In this document: positions 5,998 to 13,027 of the stretch, piece after piece
How the letters are laid out: the number at the start of each line of letters is the position of its first letter
How positions within the stretch are numbered: position 1 is the first letter of the stretch
Assembly: GCA_020053565.1 (NCBI GenBank)
Contig: JAGVMY010000144.1
Location: 1-15,758, forward strand
Direction: 5' to 3'
Source: Thermodesulfovibrionales bacterium
Lineage (GTDB): Bacteria > Nitrospirota > Thermodesulfovibrionia > Thermodesulfovibrionales > SM23-35
Length of the DNA stretch: 15,758 bases
Notes under the pieces: generated by a model
What the model saw: only the letters and a program-made list of their open reading frames with translations
Database searches by the model: none
Told to the model about the DNA's origin: nothing
Program-made: the position numbers and the translations under genes

Positions 5998-7930
5998 GGT
6001 CAACGTCTGCTTTTATTTTCACCTCTTTTGAGTCTTTGAATGTCTCTATAAAGATTCTGGCTATGGAGTGAAGGCTTCCGCGAATAGATGATTTGAGAAG
6101 GAGCCTTAATTCGTGTTTTCCCCGGGTGCTTCTTGATAGAGATGGCCCGAGGATTTCAACATCTTTTTTATTTATTTTTCCAATGACCTCTGAGATCTCC
6201 ATTGAGATGTCTCTCTTACAGGTAATTTTAATGAGCAAAAGTCTTGAATAGGGAGGATAGGAGAGTGATTTTCGCCTCTGGAGTTCTTCGATGAAGAAAG
6301 ACTGGTAGTCATAATTTTTTAAGTAGTTAAAAAGATAGTGCTGTGGCATTCTTGTTTGAATGAATAGTTCACCATGAGGTGCGATTTTGTCTGTTATGAA
6401 CAGGATTTCCTGATACGCCTTCTCAGCAGATCTGAAGTCAGGGAGGTTCAGGAAAAGATCTGTATTTAAGAGAGCTGCCATTGAAAATCCATCAGTAATG
6501 CCAAGCCTTTTTGTCATAAATTTTGTCCCGATTATTATCCTGACGTCATTCCGGTATGTCGCTCCAATTAACTCTTCTATGTCTGCTTTTTTCTGTGCTA
6601 TATCACTATCAAGCCTGAGGGTTTTTATCCCGAGGAGTTCTTCAATATCTTCGTGAACCCTCTGTATACCTGCGCCGATTAACTTCATGGTATAGCCTTT
6701 GCATCTCTGACAAATGTCAGGAACACCTGATACTATGTATTTGCAGTAGTGGCATTTCAACGACATATTCTGTTTGTGAAAAACAAGGGGAATTTTACAA
6801 TAGGGGCACTCTACAATGTAATGACATTCACTGCATTGAAGGAGCGTTGAGTGTCCTCTTCTGTTTATCACAAACATTACCTTTTTATCATTCTTGATAT
6901 ATCTTGTAGAGGCATCAATAACGGTCTTTGACAGACTCGGCTTCAGGAGTTTTTCATATCTCATATCTATTATTTTGATCCTGGGCTTTTTCATTTCTGC
7001 TATTGGTTTTAAAAGGGTGTATTTGCCCGATCTGCAATTATAGAGTGATTCGATGGATGGGCTTATCGATGAAAGTAACACAGTAGCCTTTTCGAGATAG
7101 CCCCTCATTACTGCAACATCTCTTCCACTATATGGCATGCCATTCTCTTGTTTGTAGGAACTGCTCTGTTCATGAAGCACAGCAATTAATGAGACCTTTT
7201 TCATAGGAGCAAAGACAGCAGACCTTGTACCAAGCATAATGTCAGAATAGCCTGACGAAATTCTTTCAATCGCCTCTGATCTTTTTCCCCTGCTTAATCC
7301 GCTGTGGAAAATACACACCCTTTCTCCAAAAGTATCTTTAAAAAGATGATAAAGGTTATTGGCATAGGAGACTTCTGGTGTAAGAAGGATTACATTTTTC
7401 GTTTCTGTGAGTATCTTTATCATAAAAGAGTATTCATATACAGTGGATGGGGCATGAAGTAAAAATGTTCTGTAAGTACTTTTTTGTATTGAATCTGAAA
7501 AGCTTGAAACTATTTTATCATTGATAGTGATCATGTGGAGTAAATGATGCTCACGTTCCCCTTTTGCATGAGGAAGGATTTTTGTTTTCCTTACTTTTAC
7601 CTTTGTAAAGGCTTCTTTAGGGAGCATATTCTTTAATACGATACCCTGTTCTGTCAGATAGTATTCCGACATCCACTTAAGAAGACTGAGCATCTCGCTG
7701 CTCAATACCGGGGTGTCACCATGAACCTTCTGAATGTATTTAATATCTCCAGATGGGACGGTAAAAGCCCTCCCCAAAATAATCCCCTTAAACGTTTTGT
7801 TCTTAAGCGGTGCACTCACCATCATGCCTGGTTCTATATGCTCTAAAAGTTCTTCAGGACACCTGTATGTCAGGGGGTTGAGATTGATAGGGAAGATTAT
7901 ATCAAAGAAATCCATAGAGGATTTTATCAT
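5984..7930 (-). CDS. PriA-like replication restart protein with degenerate helicase motifs
   Basis: The 648-residue protein keeps PriA order. It has an N-terminal 3'-DNA-binding domain (about 8-100, including WMSEYYLTEQGIVLKNMLP), a helicase core, and an eight-cysteine zinc module (Cys366, 369, 375, 378, 393, 396, 407, 410). The C-terminal region begins with SYPPYSRL (557-564). The ATPase motifs are lost: Walker A reads HAPSTVYEY (159-167) where PriA has HGVTGSGKTEVY; the DEEH box reads LHEQ (252-255), directly before a preserved SSYKQENG; motif III reads SSISPS (287-292) instead of GSATPS; and the motif VI arginines are gone (FITDKIAPHG, 511-520). The frame is intact, so this is a scaffold under selection rather than a broken gene. 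It is probably a non-helicase PriA that still binds DNA forks, as annotated for actinobacterial PriA. It is divergent from the TPR gene across 36 bp. Confidence 0.88.
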   Translation of the reverse strand: MIKSSMDFFDIIFPINLNPLTYRCPEELLEHIEPGMMVSAPLKNKTFKGIILGRAFTVPSGDIKYIQKVHGDTPVLSSEMLSLLKWMSEYYLTEQGIVLKNMLPKEAFTKVKVRKTKILPHAKGEREHHLLHMITINDKIVSSFSDSIQKSTYRTFLLHAPSTVYEYSFMIKILTETKNVILLTPEVSYANNLYHLFKDTFGERVCIFHSGLSRGKRSEAIERISSGYSDIMLGTRSAVFAPMKKVSLIAVLHEQSSSYKQENGMPYSGRDVAVMRGYLEKATVLLSSISPSIESLYNCRSGKYTLLKPIAEMKKPRIKIIDMRYEKLLKPSLSKTVIDASTRYIKNDKKVMFVINRRGHSTLLQCSECHYIVECPYCKIPLVFHKQNMSLKCHYCKYIVSGVPDICQRCKGYTMKLIGAGIQRVHEDIEELLGIKTLRLDSDIAQKKADIEELIGATYRNDVRIIIGTKFMTKRLGITDGFSMAALLNTDLFLNLPDFRSAEKAYQEILFITDKIAPHGELFIQTRMPQHYLFNYLKNYDYQSFFIEELQRRKSLSYPPYSRLLLIKITCKRDISMEISEVIGKINKKDVEILGPSLSRSTRGKHELRLLLKSSIRGSLHSIARIFIETFKDSKEVKIKADVDPISI

Positions 7931-7931
7931 A

Positions 7932-7961
7932 TTGTTATCAATCTTATCTTTGTGTCATAAT
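7932..7961 (+). promoter_or_regulatory. Candidate promoter of the TPR gene in a 36-bp divergent gap
   Basis: TTGTTA (7932-7937) and CATAAT (7956-7961) are separated by 18 bp and end five bases before the TPR gene ATG. The predicted start point falls at or next to the initiation codon and no Shine-Dalgarno sequence exists, so the message may be leaderless. The same 36 bp must also hold the promoter of the divergent priA-like gene. On the minus strand TTGTTA...TAAGAT with a 15-bp spacer is the best candidate, but it is weak. Confidence 0.4.
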
Positions 7962-7966
7962 TAACA

Positions 7967-9673
7967 ATGCATAGTAAAATAGCCATTTTATTTCTTTTCA
8001 TTCTCCTTACAGTTTCATGCACTACAAAACAGATGAGAGAAGGAGGAGAAAGGCCTGTTCCTTCAAAAGATGCATATTATCTCTATGCAATTGGCTATGA
8101 CGCAGAAAGAGAAGGAAGATGGGAGGATGCGCTTGAATATTATCACGAGGCCCTTAAGATAGACCCTTCATCTCCTTATCTAAAGACCCAGATTAGTTAT
8201 ATGCTCCTCAGAGCCGGGAAGGTTACCGAGGCCATATCGAATGCTGAGGAGATTGTGAAAACAGAGTATGATTATGTGCCGGCACTCATGCTCCTTGGCG
8301 AGCTTTACAACAGTCAGAAAAGACCTGAAGAGTCAATAAAGGTATATGAGAAAGTTCTTGAGATGGAACCCGATAAGCAGGAGGCAACTCTTTTTTTAAG
8401 TGTACTCTATGCTTCTGAGCAGAAATACGATAAAACTATCGAAATTCTCGAGAGACTTGTAAGGAAACACCCTGATAATTTTACCGCAATGTATTTTCTT
8501 GGTTCAGCGCATATCGGTAAAGGTGAGGTTGAAAAGGCTTCAGAGTATTTCCAAAAGGCGATAGAGCAGAAACCAAGCTTTGATGCAGCATACATTAATT
8601 TAGGGTTAATCAGTGAGATGAAGGAAGACCTGAAAAAAGCAGAAGAATATTACAGCAGGGCAGTTGACATAAACCCGCATAATCTCCAGGCCAGAGAAAG
8701 GCTCGCACAAATTTATATAAAGATGAAAACTAAAGATAAGGCAATAGAGCAATTTGAAGAAATGAGTGCCCAGATACCTGCAAATATGGATATACATAAG
8801 ATTCTTGGAATGCTCTATTTTGAAGATAGACACTATGACAGGGCAATAGAAGAATTTAGAGTCGTACTTGAGGCCAAACCAGGGAATATTCCTACAAGAT
8901 ACTATCTTGCGATATCTCTTGAGGAAATAGGCAGAAATGAAGAAGCAATTTCAGAGTTAAAAAAGATAATTTTACAGGAACCAAAAAATCTGAGTGCCTT
9001 CTTCCATCTCGGATATTTATATTCAAAGCTGAAAAGGGAAGATGATGCAATCGCCATTTATGAAGAAATACTTAGCTTTGAAAAGGATAAGCCTGAGGTG
9101 TATCTCTACCTTGGTATATCGTATCTCCATAAAAAAGACTATGAGAAGTCAGAAGTAGTTTTTAAGGATGCACTAAGCCGTTTTAAAGACTATGATGAAT
9201 TAAACTTCAATCTTGCTATAGTGTTCGAAAAAACAAATAGATTCGATGAGATGGTGATAAGCCTGAAAAAGACAATCGAGATTAACCCAAAACATGCTGA
9301 TGCACTTAATTACCTCGGCTTTAGTTATGCAGATAAGGGCATAAATCTTGAAGAAGCACGTTTGCTTATCAACAAGGCACTCGAACTCAAACCGGATAGC
9401 GGCTATATAATAGACAGTCTTGGATGGGTTTATTTCAAAATGGGCAACTATGACGAGGCAATGAAAATTCTCCAGAGGGCTGCTGAAATGGTTAAAGATG
9501 ATCCTGTTATATATGAACATATAGGAGATGTATATAGCTCGAAAGGCCTTAAGGAAAGGGCAAAAGAATTCTGGGAGAAATCACTTGAGCTTCAGGAAAA
9601 AGAAGAAGGTCTTAAAGAGAGAGTCGAAAAAAAGATACAAGAACTTGGACATGGAGAGGTCGAAAAAAAATAA
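7967..9673 (+). CDS. Tetratricopeptide repeat protein, probable lipoprotein
   Basis: The 568-residue protein starts with a short charged N terminus, a hydrophobic stretch (about 5-16) and Cys18 in LLTVSC. This looks like a lipoprotein signal, although Thr at -3 is unusual for a lipobox. The rest is about 15 consecutive 34-residue TPR units from roughly residue 33 to 555, with the G/A-Y...A...P pattern in almost every unit (for example A-L-E-Y-Y-H-E-A-L-K-I-D-P). The penultimate units contain NYLGFSYADKG and SLGWVYFKMGNYDEA, common in TPR lipoproteins of anaerobic diderms. TPR arrays bind protein partners, and the partner here is unknown. It probably sits on the periplasmic side of a membrane. 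The stop overlaps ispE by 23 bp. I cannot assign a specific pathway. Confidence 0.9.
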   Translation: MHSKIAILFLFILLTVSCTTKQMREGGERPVPSKDAYYLYAIGYDAEREGRWEDALEYYHEALKIDPSSPYLKTQISYMLLRAGKVTEAISNAEEIVKTEYDYVPALMLLGELYNSQKRPEESIKVYEKVLEMEPDKQEATLFLSVLYASEQKYDKTIEILERLVRKHPDNFTAMYFLGSAHIGKGEVEKASEYFQKAIEQKPSFDAAYINLGLISEMKEDLKKAEEYYSRAVDINPHNLQARERLAQIYIKMKTKDKAIEQFEEMSAQIPANMDIHKILGMLYFEDRHYDRAIEEFRVVLEAKPGNIPTRYYLAISLEEIGRNEEAISELKKIILQEPKNLSAFFHLGYLYSKLKREDDAIAIYEEILSFEKDKPEVYLYLGISYLHKKDYEKSEVVFKDALSRFKDYDELNFNLAIVFEKTNRFDEMVISLKKTIEINPKHADALNYLGFSYADKGINLEEARLLINKALELKPDSGYIIDSLGWVYFKMGNYDEAMKILQRAAEMVKDDPVIYEHIGDVYSSKGLKERAKEFWEKSLELQEKEEGLKERVEKKIQELGHGEVEKK

Positions 9674-10508
9674 GCCGGCGTTGTTACTGAGGGCCCCTGC
9701 AAAGATAAATTGGTTTCTTTTAGTACTTAGTAAAAGGGAAGATGGTTTCCACAATATAATGAGCCTGATGCAATGCATTAGGCTTTATGATGACCTGATC
9801 TTTGAGCATGCAGATACCATCGAGTTGGAGAGTGATTTAACTATACCTGTTAAGGATAATCTTGTATACAAGGCTGCCTCTCTTCTTAAACACTATACAT
9901 CTTACAGAAAGGGTATAAAGATAACATTAAAGAAGAGCATACCAATTGGCGCTGGGCTTGGAGGAGGGAGTAGCGATGCAGCATATACACTTTCAGGTCT
10001 GAATTTGTTATGGGGGCTCGGGTTAAATAATAGAGATTTAAGCTCAATTGGTGCAGAAATAGGTTCAGATGTCCCTTTTTTTTTGAATAGTCCAGTTGCT
10101 ATTGTTGAGGGGAGAGGCGAAAGGGTATCTCCTCTTAAAATTGATTCATCTATTGATATCCTCCTTGTAAACCCTTTTATCTCTATTTCCTCGGCATGGG
10201 CTTATGCACATGTGAAAGAGTTGACAAAGAAGACTGTTGATATTAAACTGTTCTGTCGAGCTATTGAGAAGAAGGATTTTGCTTCTCTCGTTACTATGCT
10301 CAAGAACGACCTTGAAAGGGGTGTCAAGGAAAAATACCCTGTTGTGGACAAGATTAAAAAGAGTATGTTGGAAAACGGGGCGGTAATTTCTGCGATGAGC
10401 GGGAGCGGTCCCACAGTCTTTGGTATTTTTGAGAGTAAAGATACAGCAAAAAAGGCTGCAAGGGTAATGAAGCCTCATTGGTGCAGGCTGGTTGAGACAA
10501 TTATTTAA
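9651..10508 (+). CDS. ispE: 4-diphosphocytidyl-2-C-methyl-D-erythritol kinase
   Basis: The 285-residue GHMP kinase phosphorylates CDP-methylerythritol in the MEP route to isoprenoids. Visible motifs are APAKIN (15-20) with the catalytic-site Lys18, KREDGFH (28-34), the ATP-binding PIGAGLGGGSSDAA (98-111), GSDVPFF (138-144) with the catalytic Asp140, and the C-terminal SGSGPTVFGIF. The ATG at 9651 was chosen because it places PAKIN at the usual distance from the N terminus. The longer open frame back to 9528 lies in a TPR-coding region and is lysine- and arginine-rich nonsense. There is a 23-bp overlap with the TPR gene and only a weak ribosome binding site, so translational coupling is likely. 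Confidence 0.93.
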   Translation: MERSKKNKPALLLRAPAKINWFLLVLSKREDGFHNIMSLMQCIRLYDDLIFEHADTIELESDLTIPVKDNLVYKAASLLKHYTSYRKGIKITLKKSIPIGAGLGGGSSDAAYTLSGLNLLWGLGLNNRDLSSIGAEIGSDVPFFLNSPVAIVEGRGERVSPLKIDSSIDILLVNPFISISSAWAYAHVKELTKKTVDIKLFCRAIEKKDFASLVTMLKNDLERGVKEKYPVVDKIKKSMLENGAVISAMSGSGPTVFGIFESKDTAKKAARVMKPHWCRLVETII

Positions 10509-10509
10509 G

Positions 10510-10601
10510 TTATAAGTTATAAATTATAAGTTAAAAATTAAATACAATAACAAATTTTTATGAAAGATGTTTTTTAGACTCGTAACTCTTAACTTTGAAC
10601 T
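10510..10601. repeat. Degenerate 7-bp-period arrays between ispE and tRNA-Gln
   Basis: Five heptads in register run from 10510 to 10544 (TTATAAG, TTATAAA, TTATAAG, TTAAAAA, TTAAATA). Four more run from 10574 to 10601 (TTAGACT, CGTAACT, CTTAACT, TTGAACT). The unit sequence drifts but the period stays at 7. They fill most of the gap before the tRNA gene. Nothing here looks like a protein, and no strong terminator stem is visible. Confidence 0.6.
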
Positions 10602-10609
10602 TTTATAAT

Positions 10610-10684
10610 TGGGGCGTCGACAAACGGCAAGTCAGGAGACTTTGGATCTCCCATCTGGAGGTTCGAATCCTCCCGCCCCAGCCA
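10610..10684 (+). tRNA. tRNA-Gln (anticodon UUG), CCA encoded
   Basis: A full cloverleaf can be drawn. The acceptor TGGGGCG (10610-10616) pairs with CGCCCCA (10674-10680), followed by discriminator G and encoded CCA (10682-10684). The D stem is GAC/GTC. The anticodon stem GGAGA/TCTCC encloses CTTTGGA with anticodon TTG (10642-10644). The T arm GGAGG-TTCGAAT-CCTCC spans 10657-10673. It reads CAA glutamine codons, and CAG by wobble. TATAAT at 10604-10609 directly abuts the 5' end, too close to serve as its own -10 for a processed leader. The place between ispE and prs is a known arrangement in several diderm lineages. Confidence 0.97.
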
Positions 10685-10703
10685 TGATTATTGAACAATT
10701 GTT

Positions 10704-10731
10704 AGTAAACTAAAAACTAATAACTGAGAAT
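10704..10731. repeat. Short 7-bp-period array upstream of prs
   Basis: Four heptads, AGTAAAC, TAAAAAC, TAATAAC and TGAGAAT, lie between the tRNA and the prs ribosome binding site (AAAGGAGGT, 10732-10740). A 10-bp palindrome, AACAATTGTT (10694-10703), sits just upstream. These belong to the same type of periodic intergenic sequence as 10510-10601 and 12392-12447. Confidence 0.45.
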
Positions 10732-10743
10732 AAAGGAGGTAAA

Positions 10744-11688
10744 ATGCCTGAGGGGATAAAGCTTTTTACAGGTAATGCACATAAGGAGCTTGCAAAAGAA
10801 GTTGCAGAATACCTTGAAATACCTGTCGCAGATGCTGTTGTAACAACATTCAGTGATGGTGAGATTATGGTGCATATTAATGAGAATGTGAGAGGCACCG
10901 ACGTTTTTATTTTACAGCCGACCTGCACCCCGGTAAATAACAATATTATGGAGCTTCTTCTCATTGTAGATGCTTTAAAAAGGGCATCTTCAGGAAGAAT
11001 AACTGCTGTTATCCCTTATTATGGATATGCGAGGCAAGACAGGAAGGTTCAACCGAGGGTTCCGATATCTGCTAAACTTATTGCTGACATCATAACCGCT
11101 GCAGGTACAAATAGACTCCTTACTGTAGATCTTCATGCTGGTCAGATACAGGGTTTTTTTAATATTCCTGTGGACAATCTCTACGCAGCACCTGTACTTG
11201 CTGAATATATACGGAAAAATTATGATCTTAAAAATCTTGTCATTGTTTCACCTGATGCAGGTGGTGTTGAGAGGGCAAGGGCGTTTGCAAAGAGACTTCA
11301 ATGCTCAATCGCAATTGTTGATAAGAGACGCGAGGCAGTAAACGTATCACAGGTGATGAATGTGATAGGAGAAGTGGAAGGGAAAGATGCTATTATACTT
11401 GATGATATGGTTGATACTGGTGGTACAACTATTCAGGCTGCCGGTGCCCTGAAGGACAAAGGTGTTAAGCACGTTTTTGCAGCATGTACACATGCAGTAC
11501 TCTCAGGTCCTGCAGTTGAGGGACTGAATAATTCATTTATAGAGGAATTGATTGTCACAAATACGATACCACTTGATAGCAAAAAAGAGCAGTGCAAGAA
11601 ACTTACTGTATTGAGTATAGCGCCTCTTCTTGGAGAGGCAATAAAGAGGATTCATGAGGAATCCTCAATAAGTTCGATTTTTGTATAG
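10744..11688 (+). CDS. prs: Ribose-phosphate pyrophosphokinase (PRPP synthetase)
   Basis: The 314-residue protein makes phosphoribosyl pyrophosphate from ribose 5-phosphate and ATP, the precursor for nucleotides, His, Trp and NAD. Visible motifs are FSDGEI (36-41), PYYGYARQDRK (91-101), VDLHAGQIQGFF (128-139) with His131, VSPDAGGVERA (168-178), VDKRR (192-196) and the PRPP-binding loop DDMVDTGGTT (220-229). The length is standard. A strong ribosome binding site, AAAGGAGG, lies just before the ATG. It follows tRNA-Gln and precedes rplY, a widely conserved order. Product PRPP feeds the same pyrimidine pathway as pyrK/pyrD at the left of the window. Confidence 0.97.
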   Translation: MPEGIKLFTGNAHKELAKEVAEYLEIPVADAVVTTFSDGEIMVHINENVRGTDVFILQPTCTPVNNNIMELLLIVDALKRASSGRITAVIPYYGYARQDRKVQPRVPISAKLIADIITAAGTNRLLTVDLHAGQIQGFFNIPVDNLYAAPVLAEYIRKNYDLKNLVIVSPDAGGVERARAFAKRLQCSIAIVDKRREAVNVSQVMNVIGEVEGKDAIILDDMVDTGGTTIQAAGALKDKGVKHVFAACTHAVLSGPAVEGLNNSFIEELIVTNTIPLDSKKEQCKKLTVLSIAPLLGEAIKRIHEESSISSIFV

Positions 11689-11730
11689 GCTACGATTTAT
11701 AAAGTCTACGACTCATAGAGAGGAGGAAAG

Positions 11731-12387
11731 ATGGAGAGTATGACAATTAATGCAGAGAAGAGGGAAGAGACCGGGAAGGGAGCTGCACGGTCAATGAGGA
11801 GGAAGAATATGATCCCCGCAATCCTGTATAGAGGTGGAGAGTCTACTCCTATAAAGATTTCAAAGAAGGAGCTTGCACAGTTTATTAATACGACTGCCGG
11901 TGAGCAGGTTATGGTGAACCTTCAATTCACAGATAGCCCCAATAGGCTTGCCATTATGAAGGAATATCAGTTAGATCCCGCTATAGGTGATTTGCTCCAT
12001 GCAGATTTCTTTGAGGTATTGCTTACAGAGGAGTTAAAAGTTACGGTACATGTCGCTCCTGTTGGAGAGTCAATAGGGGTGAAGAGAGACGGCGGGATAC
12101 TACAGCACTTGCTCAGAGAGATAGAAGTTGAATGTCTTCCTGATAAGATACCGGGCCACGTCAAGTTTGATATATCAGGTCTTGAGATAGGACAATCTTT
12201 CCGTGTGAGTGACCTGAAACTCGGAGAAGGCATAAAAGTTCTTAATGACCCGCAAGAAGTTATCGCGAATGTTATAGCTCCTGTTGTTGAGGAAGTAGTA
12301 GCACCTGCTGAGGCTGTTGTTACCCCGGAAGTTACAGAGCCAGAAGTTATAAAGAAGGGTAAAAAAGAAGAGGAGGAGAAAGCTTAA
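11731..12387 (+). CDS. rplY: Large ribosomal subunit protein bL25 (TL5/Ctc type)
   Basis: The 218-residue protein is the long Ctc/TL5 form of bL25, which binds 5S rRNA. The N-terminal domain (about 5-92) has the characteristic GKGAAR...IPAILYRGG (16-36) and the DLLHADFFEV segment (87-96). The C-terminal beta domain covers about 97-185, with KVTVHVAPVGES and the EVECLPDKIPGHVKFDIS region. A low-complexity tail (186-218) is rich in Val, Pro, Glu and Lys. The ribosome binding site AGAGAGGAGG is strong and the ATG at 11731 gives the normal N terminus. The family is often linked to stress tolerance, and the pairing with pth downstream is typical. Confidence 0.95.
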   Translation: MESMTINAEKREETGKGAARSMRRKNMIPAILYRGGESTPIKISKKELAQFINTTAGEQVMVNLQFTDSPNRLAIMKEYQLDPAIGDLLHADFFEVLLTEELKVTVHVAPVGESIGVKRDGGILQHLLREIEVECLPDKIPGHVKFDISGLEIGQSFRVSDLKLGEGIKVLNDPQEVIANVIAPVVEEVVAPAEAVVTPEVTEPEVIKKGKKEEEEKA

Positions 12388-12391
12388 TCAG

Positions 12392-12447
12392 TAGTTTTTA
12401 GTTGATAGTTTTTAGATTAATGACTGATGACTAATGACTAATGACTG
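12392..12447. repeat. Eight in-register heptads between rplY and pth
   Basis: The 56 bases divide into TAGTTTT, TAGTTGA, TAGTTTT, TAGATTA, ATGACTG, ATGACTA, ATGACTA and ATGACTG, an uninterrupted 7-bp period. The sequence shifts from a TAGTTNN-like unit to an ATGACTR unit midway. The last heptad includes an ATG (12441) in frame with pth, but it is unlikely to be the real start. No ribosome binding site for pth is present in or after the array. Confidence 0.75.
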
Positions 12448-12458
12448 TTGGCTATTTT

Positions 12459-13022
12459 ATGTGGGTTATCGCAGGTCTTGGGAATCCCGGGAGCAGATAT
12501 TCAAGGACCAGACACAATATCGGCTTTATGGTCACAGAGGAAATTGCATGCAGATATGGGATAGACCTTAAGGAAAAACAAGAGAAGTATAAAATAGGAA
12601 GGGGCTCAATTGATAGCGAACACATTCTGCTCATTGAGCCCCTTATTTATATGAACAGAAGTGGTTTTGTTGTGAGAGATATATTAGACAAACATAATGT
12701 CCAGCCTGAAAACCTTATCGTTATTCATGATGACCTCGATATGGAGATTGGTAAAATAAAAATCAGAAAAAAAAGTTCATCAGGAGGTCACAAAGGCGTT
12801 GAATCTATAATACAGAACATTAGTTCGAAAGATTTTATAAGAGTAAAAATTGGAATCGGAAGAGATAAAGAGATTGCTGCAGAAGATTATGTGTTGAAAA
12901 GGTTCAGAAAGGATGAGGTTTTTTTAATAAAAGCAACAATTAAAAGGGCGTCAGATGCAGTAACCTCAATTATAGTGGATGGACCTGAAAAAGCAATGAA
13001 TTTATTTAATAAAAGTGAATAA
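12459..13022 (+). CDS. pth: Peptidyl-tRNA hydrolase
   Basis: The 187-residue enzyme releases tRNA from prematurely dropped peptidyl-tRNA. It opens with MWVIAGLGNPG (Asn9), then TRHNIGF with catalytic His19, YMNRSG (Asn66), VIHDDLD with Asp91, and GGHKGVESI (109-117). The last motif has Lys112 where E. coli has Asn114, a change seen in several bacterial lineages. The ATG at 12459 was chosen because it gives the canonical N terminus. The in-frame ATG at 12441 lies inside the heptad array and adds six unrelated residues. No Shine-Dalgarno sequence precedes either. moeA follows five bases after the stop. Confidence 0.94.
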   Translation: MWVIAGLGNPGSRYSRTRHNIGFMVTEEIACRYGIDLKEKQEKYKIGRGSIDSEHILLIEPLIYMNRSGFVVRDILDKHNVQPENLIVIHDDLDMEIGKIKIRKKSSSGGHKGVESIIQNISSKDFIRVKIGIGRDKEIAAEDYVLKRFRKDEVFLIKATIKRASDAVTSIIVDGPEKAMNLFNKSE

Positions 13023-13027
13023 ACAAA

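Noticed and set aside
5984..7930. PriA-like gene as a pseudogene or a sequencing artefact
   Set aside because: The frame is uninterrupted over 648 codons, the zinc cysteines and end domains are preserved, and several separate motifs are altered by substitution rather than by frameshift.
8606..9520. Minus-strand open frames of 75 and 106 codons inside the TPR gene
   Set aside because: They are antisense shadows of a clear TPR array, with no ribosome binding sites or motifs.
9528..9650. N-terminal extension of IspE
   Set aside because: It is a Lys/Arg-rich translation of TPR-coding DNA in another frame; ATG 9651 places the APAKIN motif correctly.
10509..10601. CRISPR array
   Set aside because: The repeats have a 7-bp period with no spacers, and there are no cas genes in the window.
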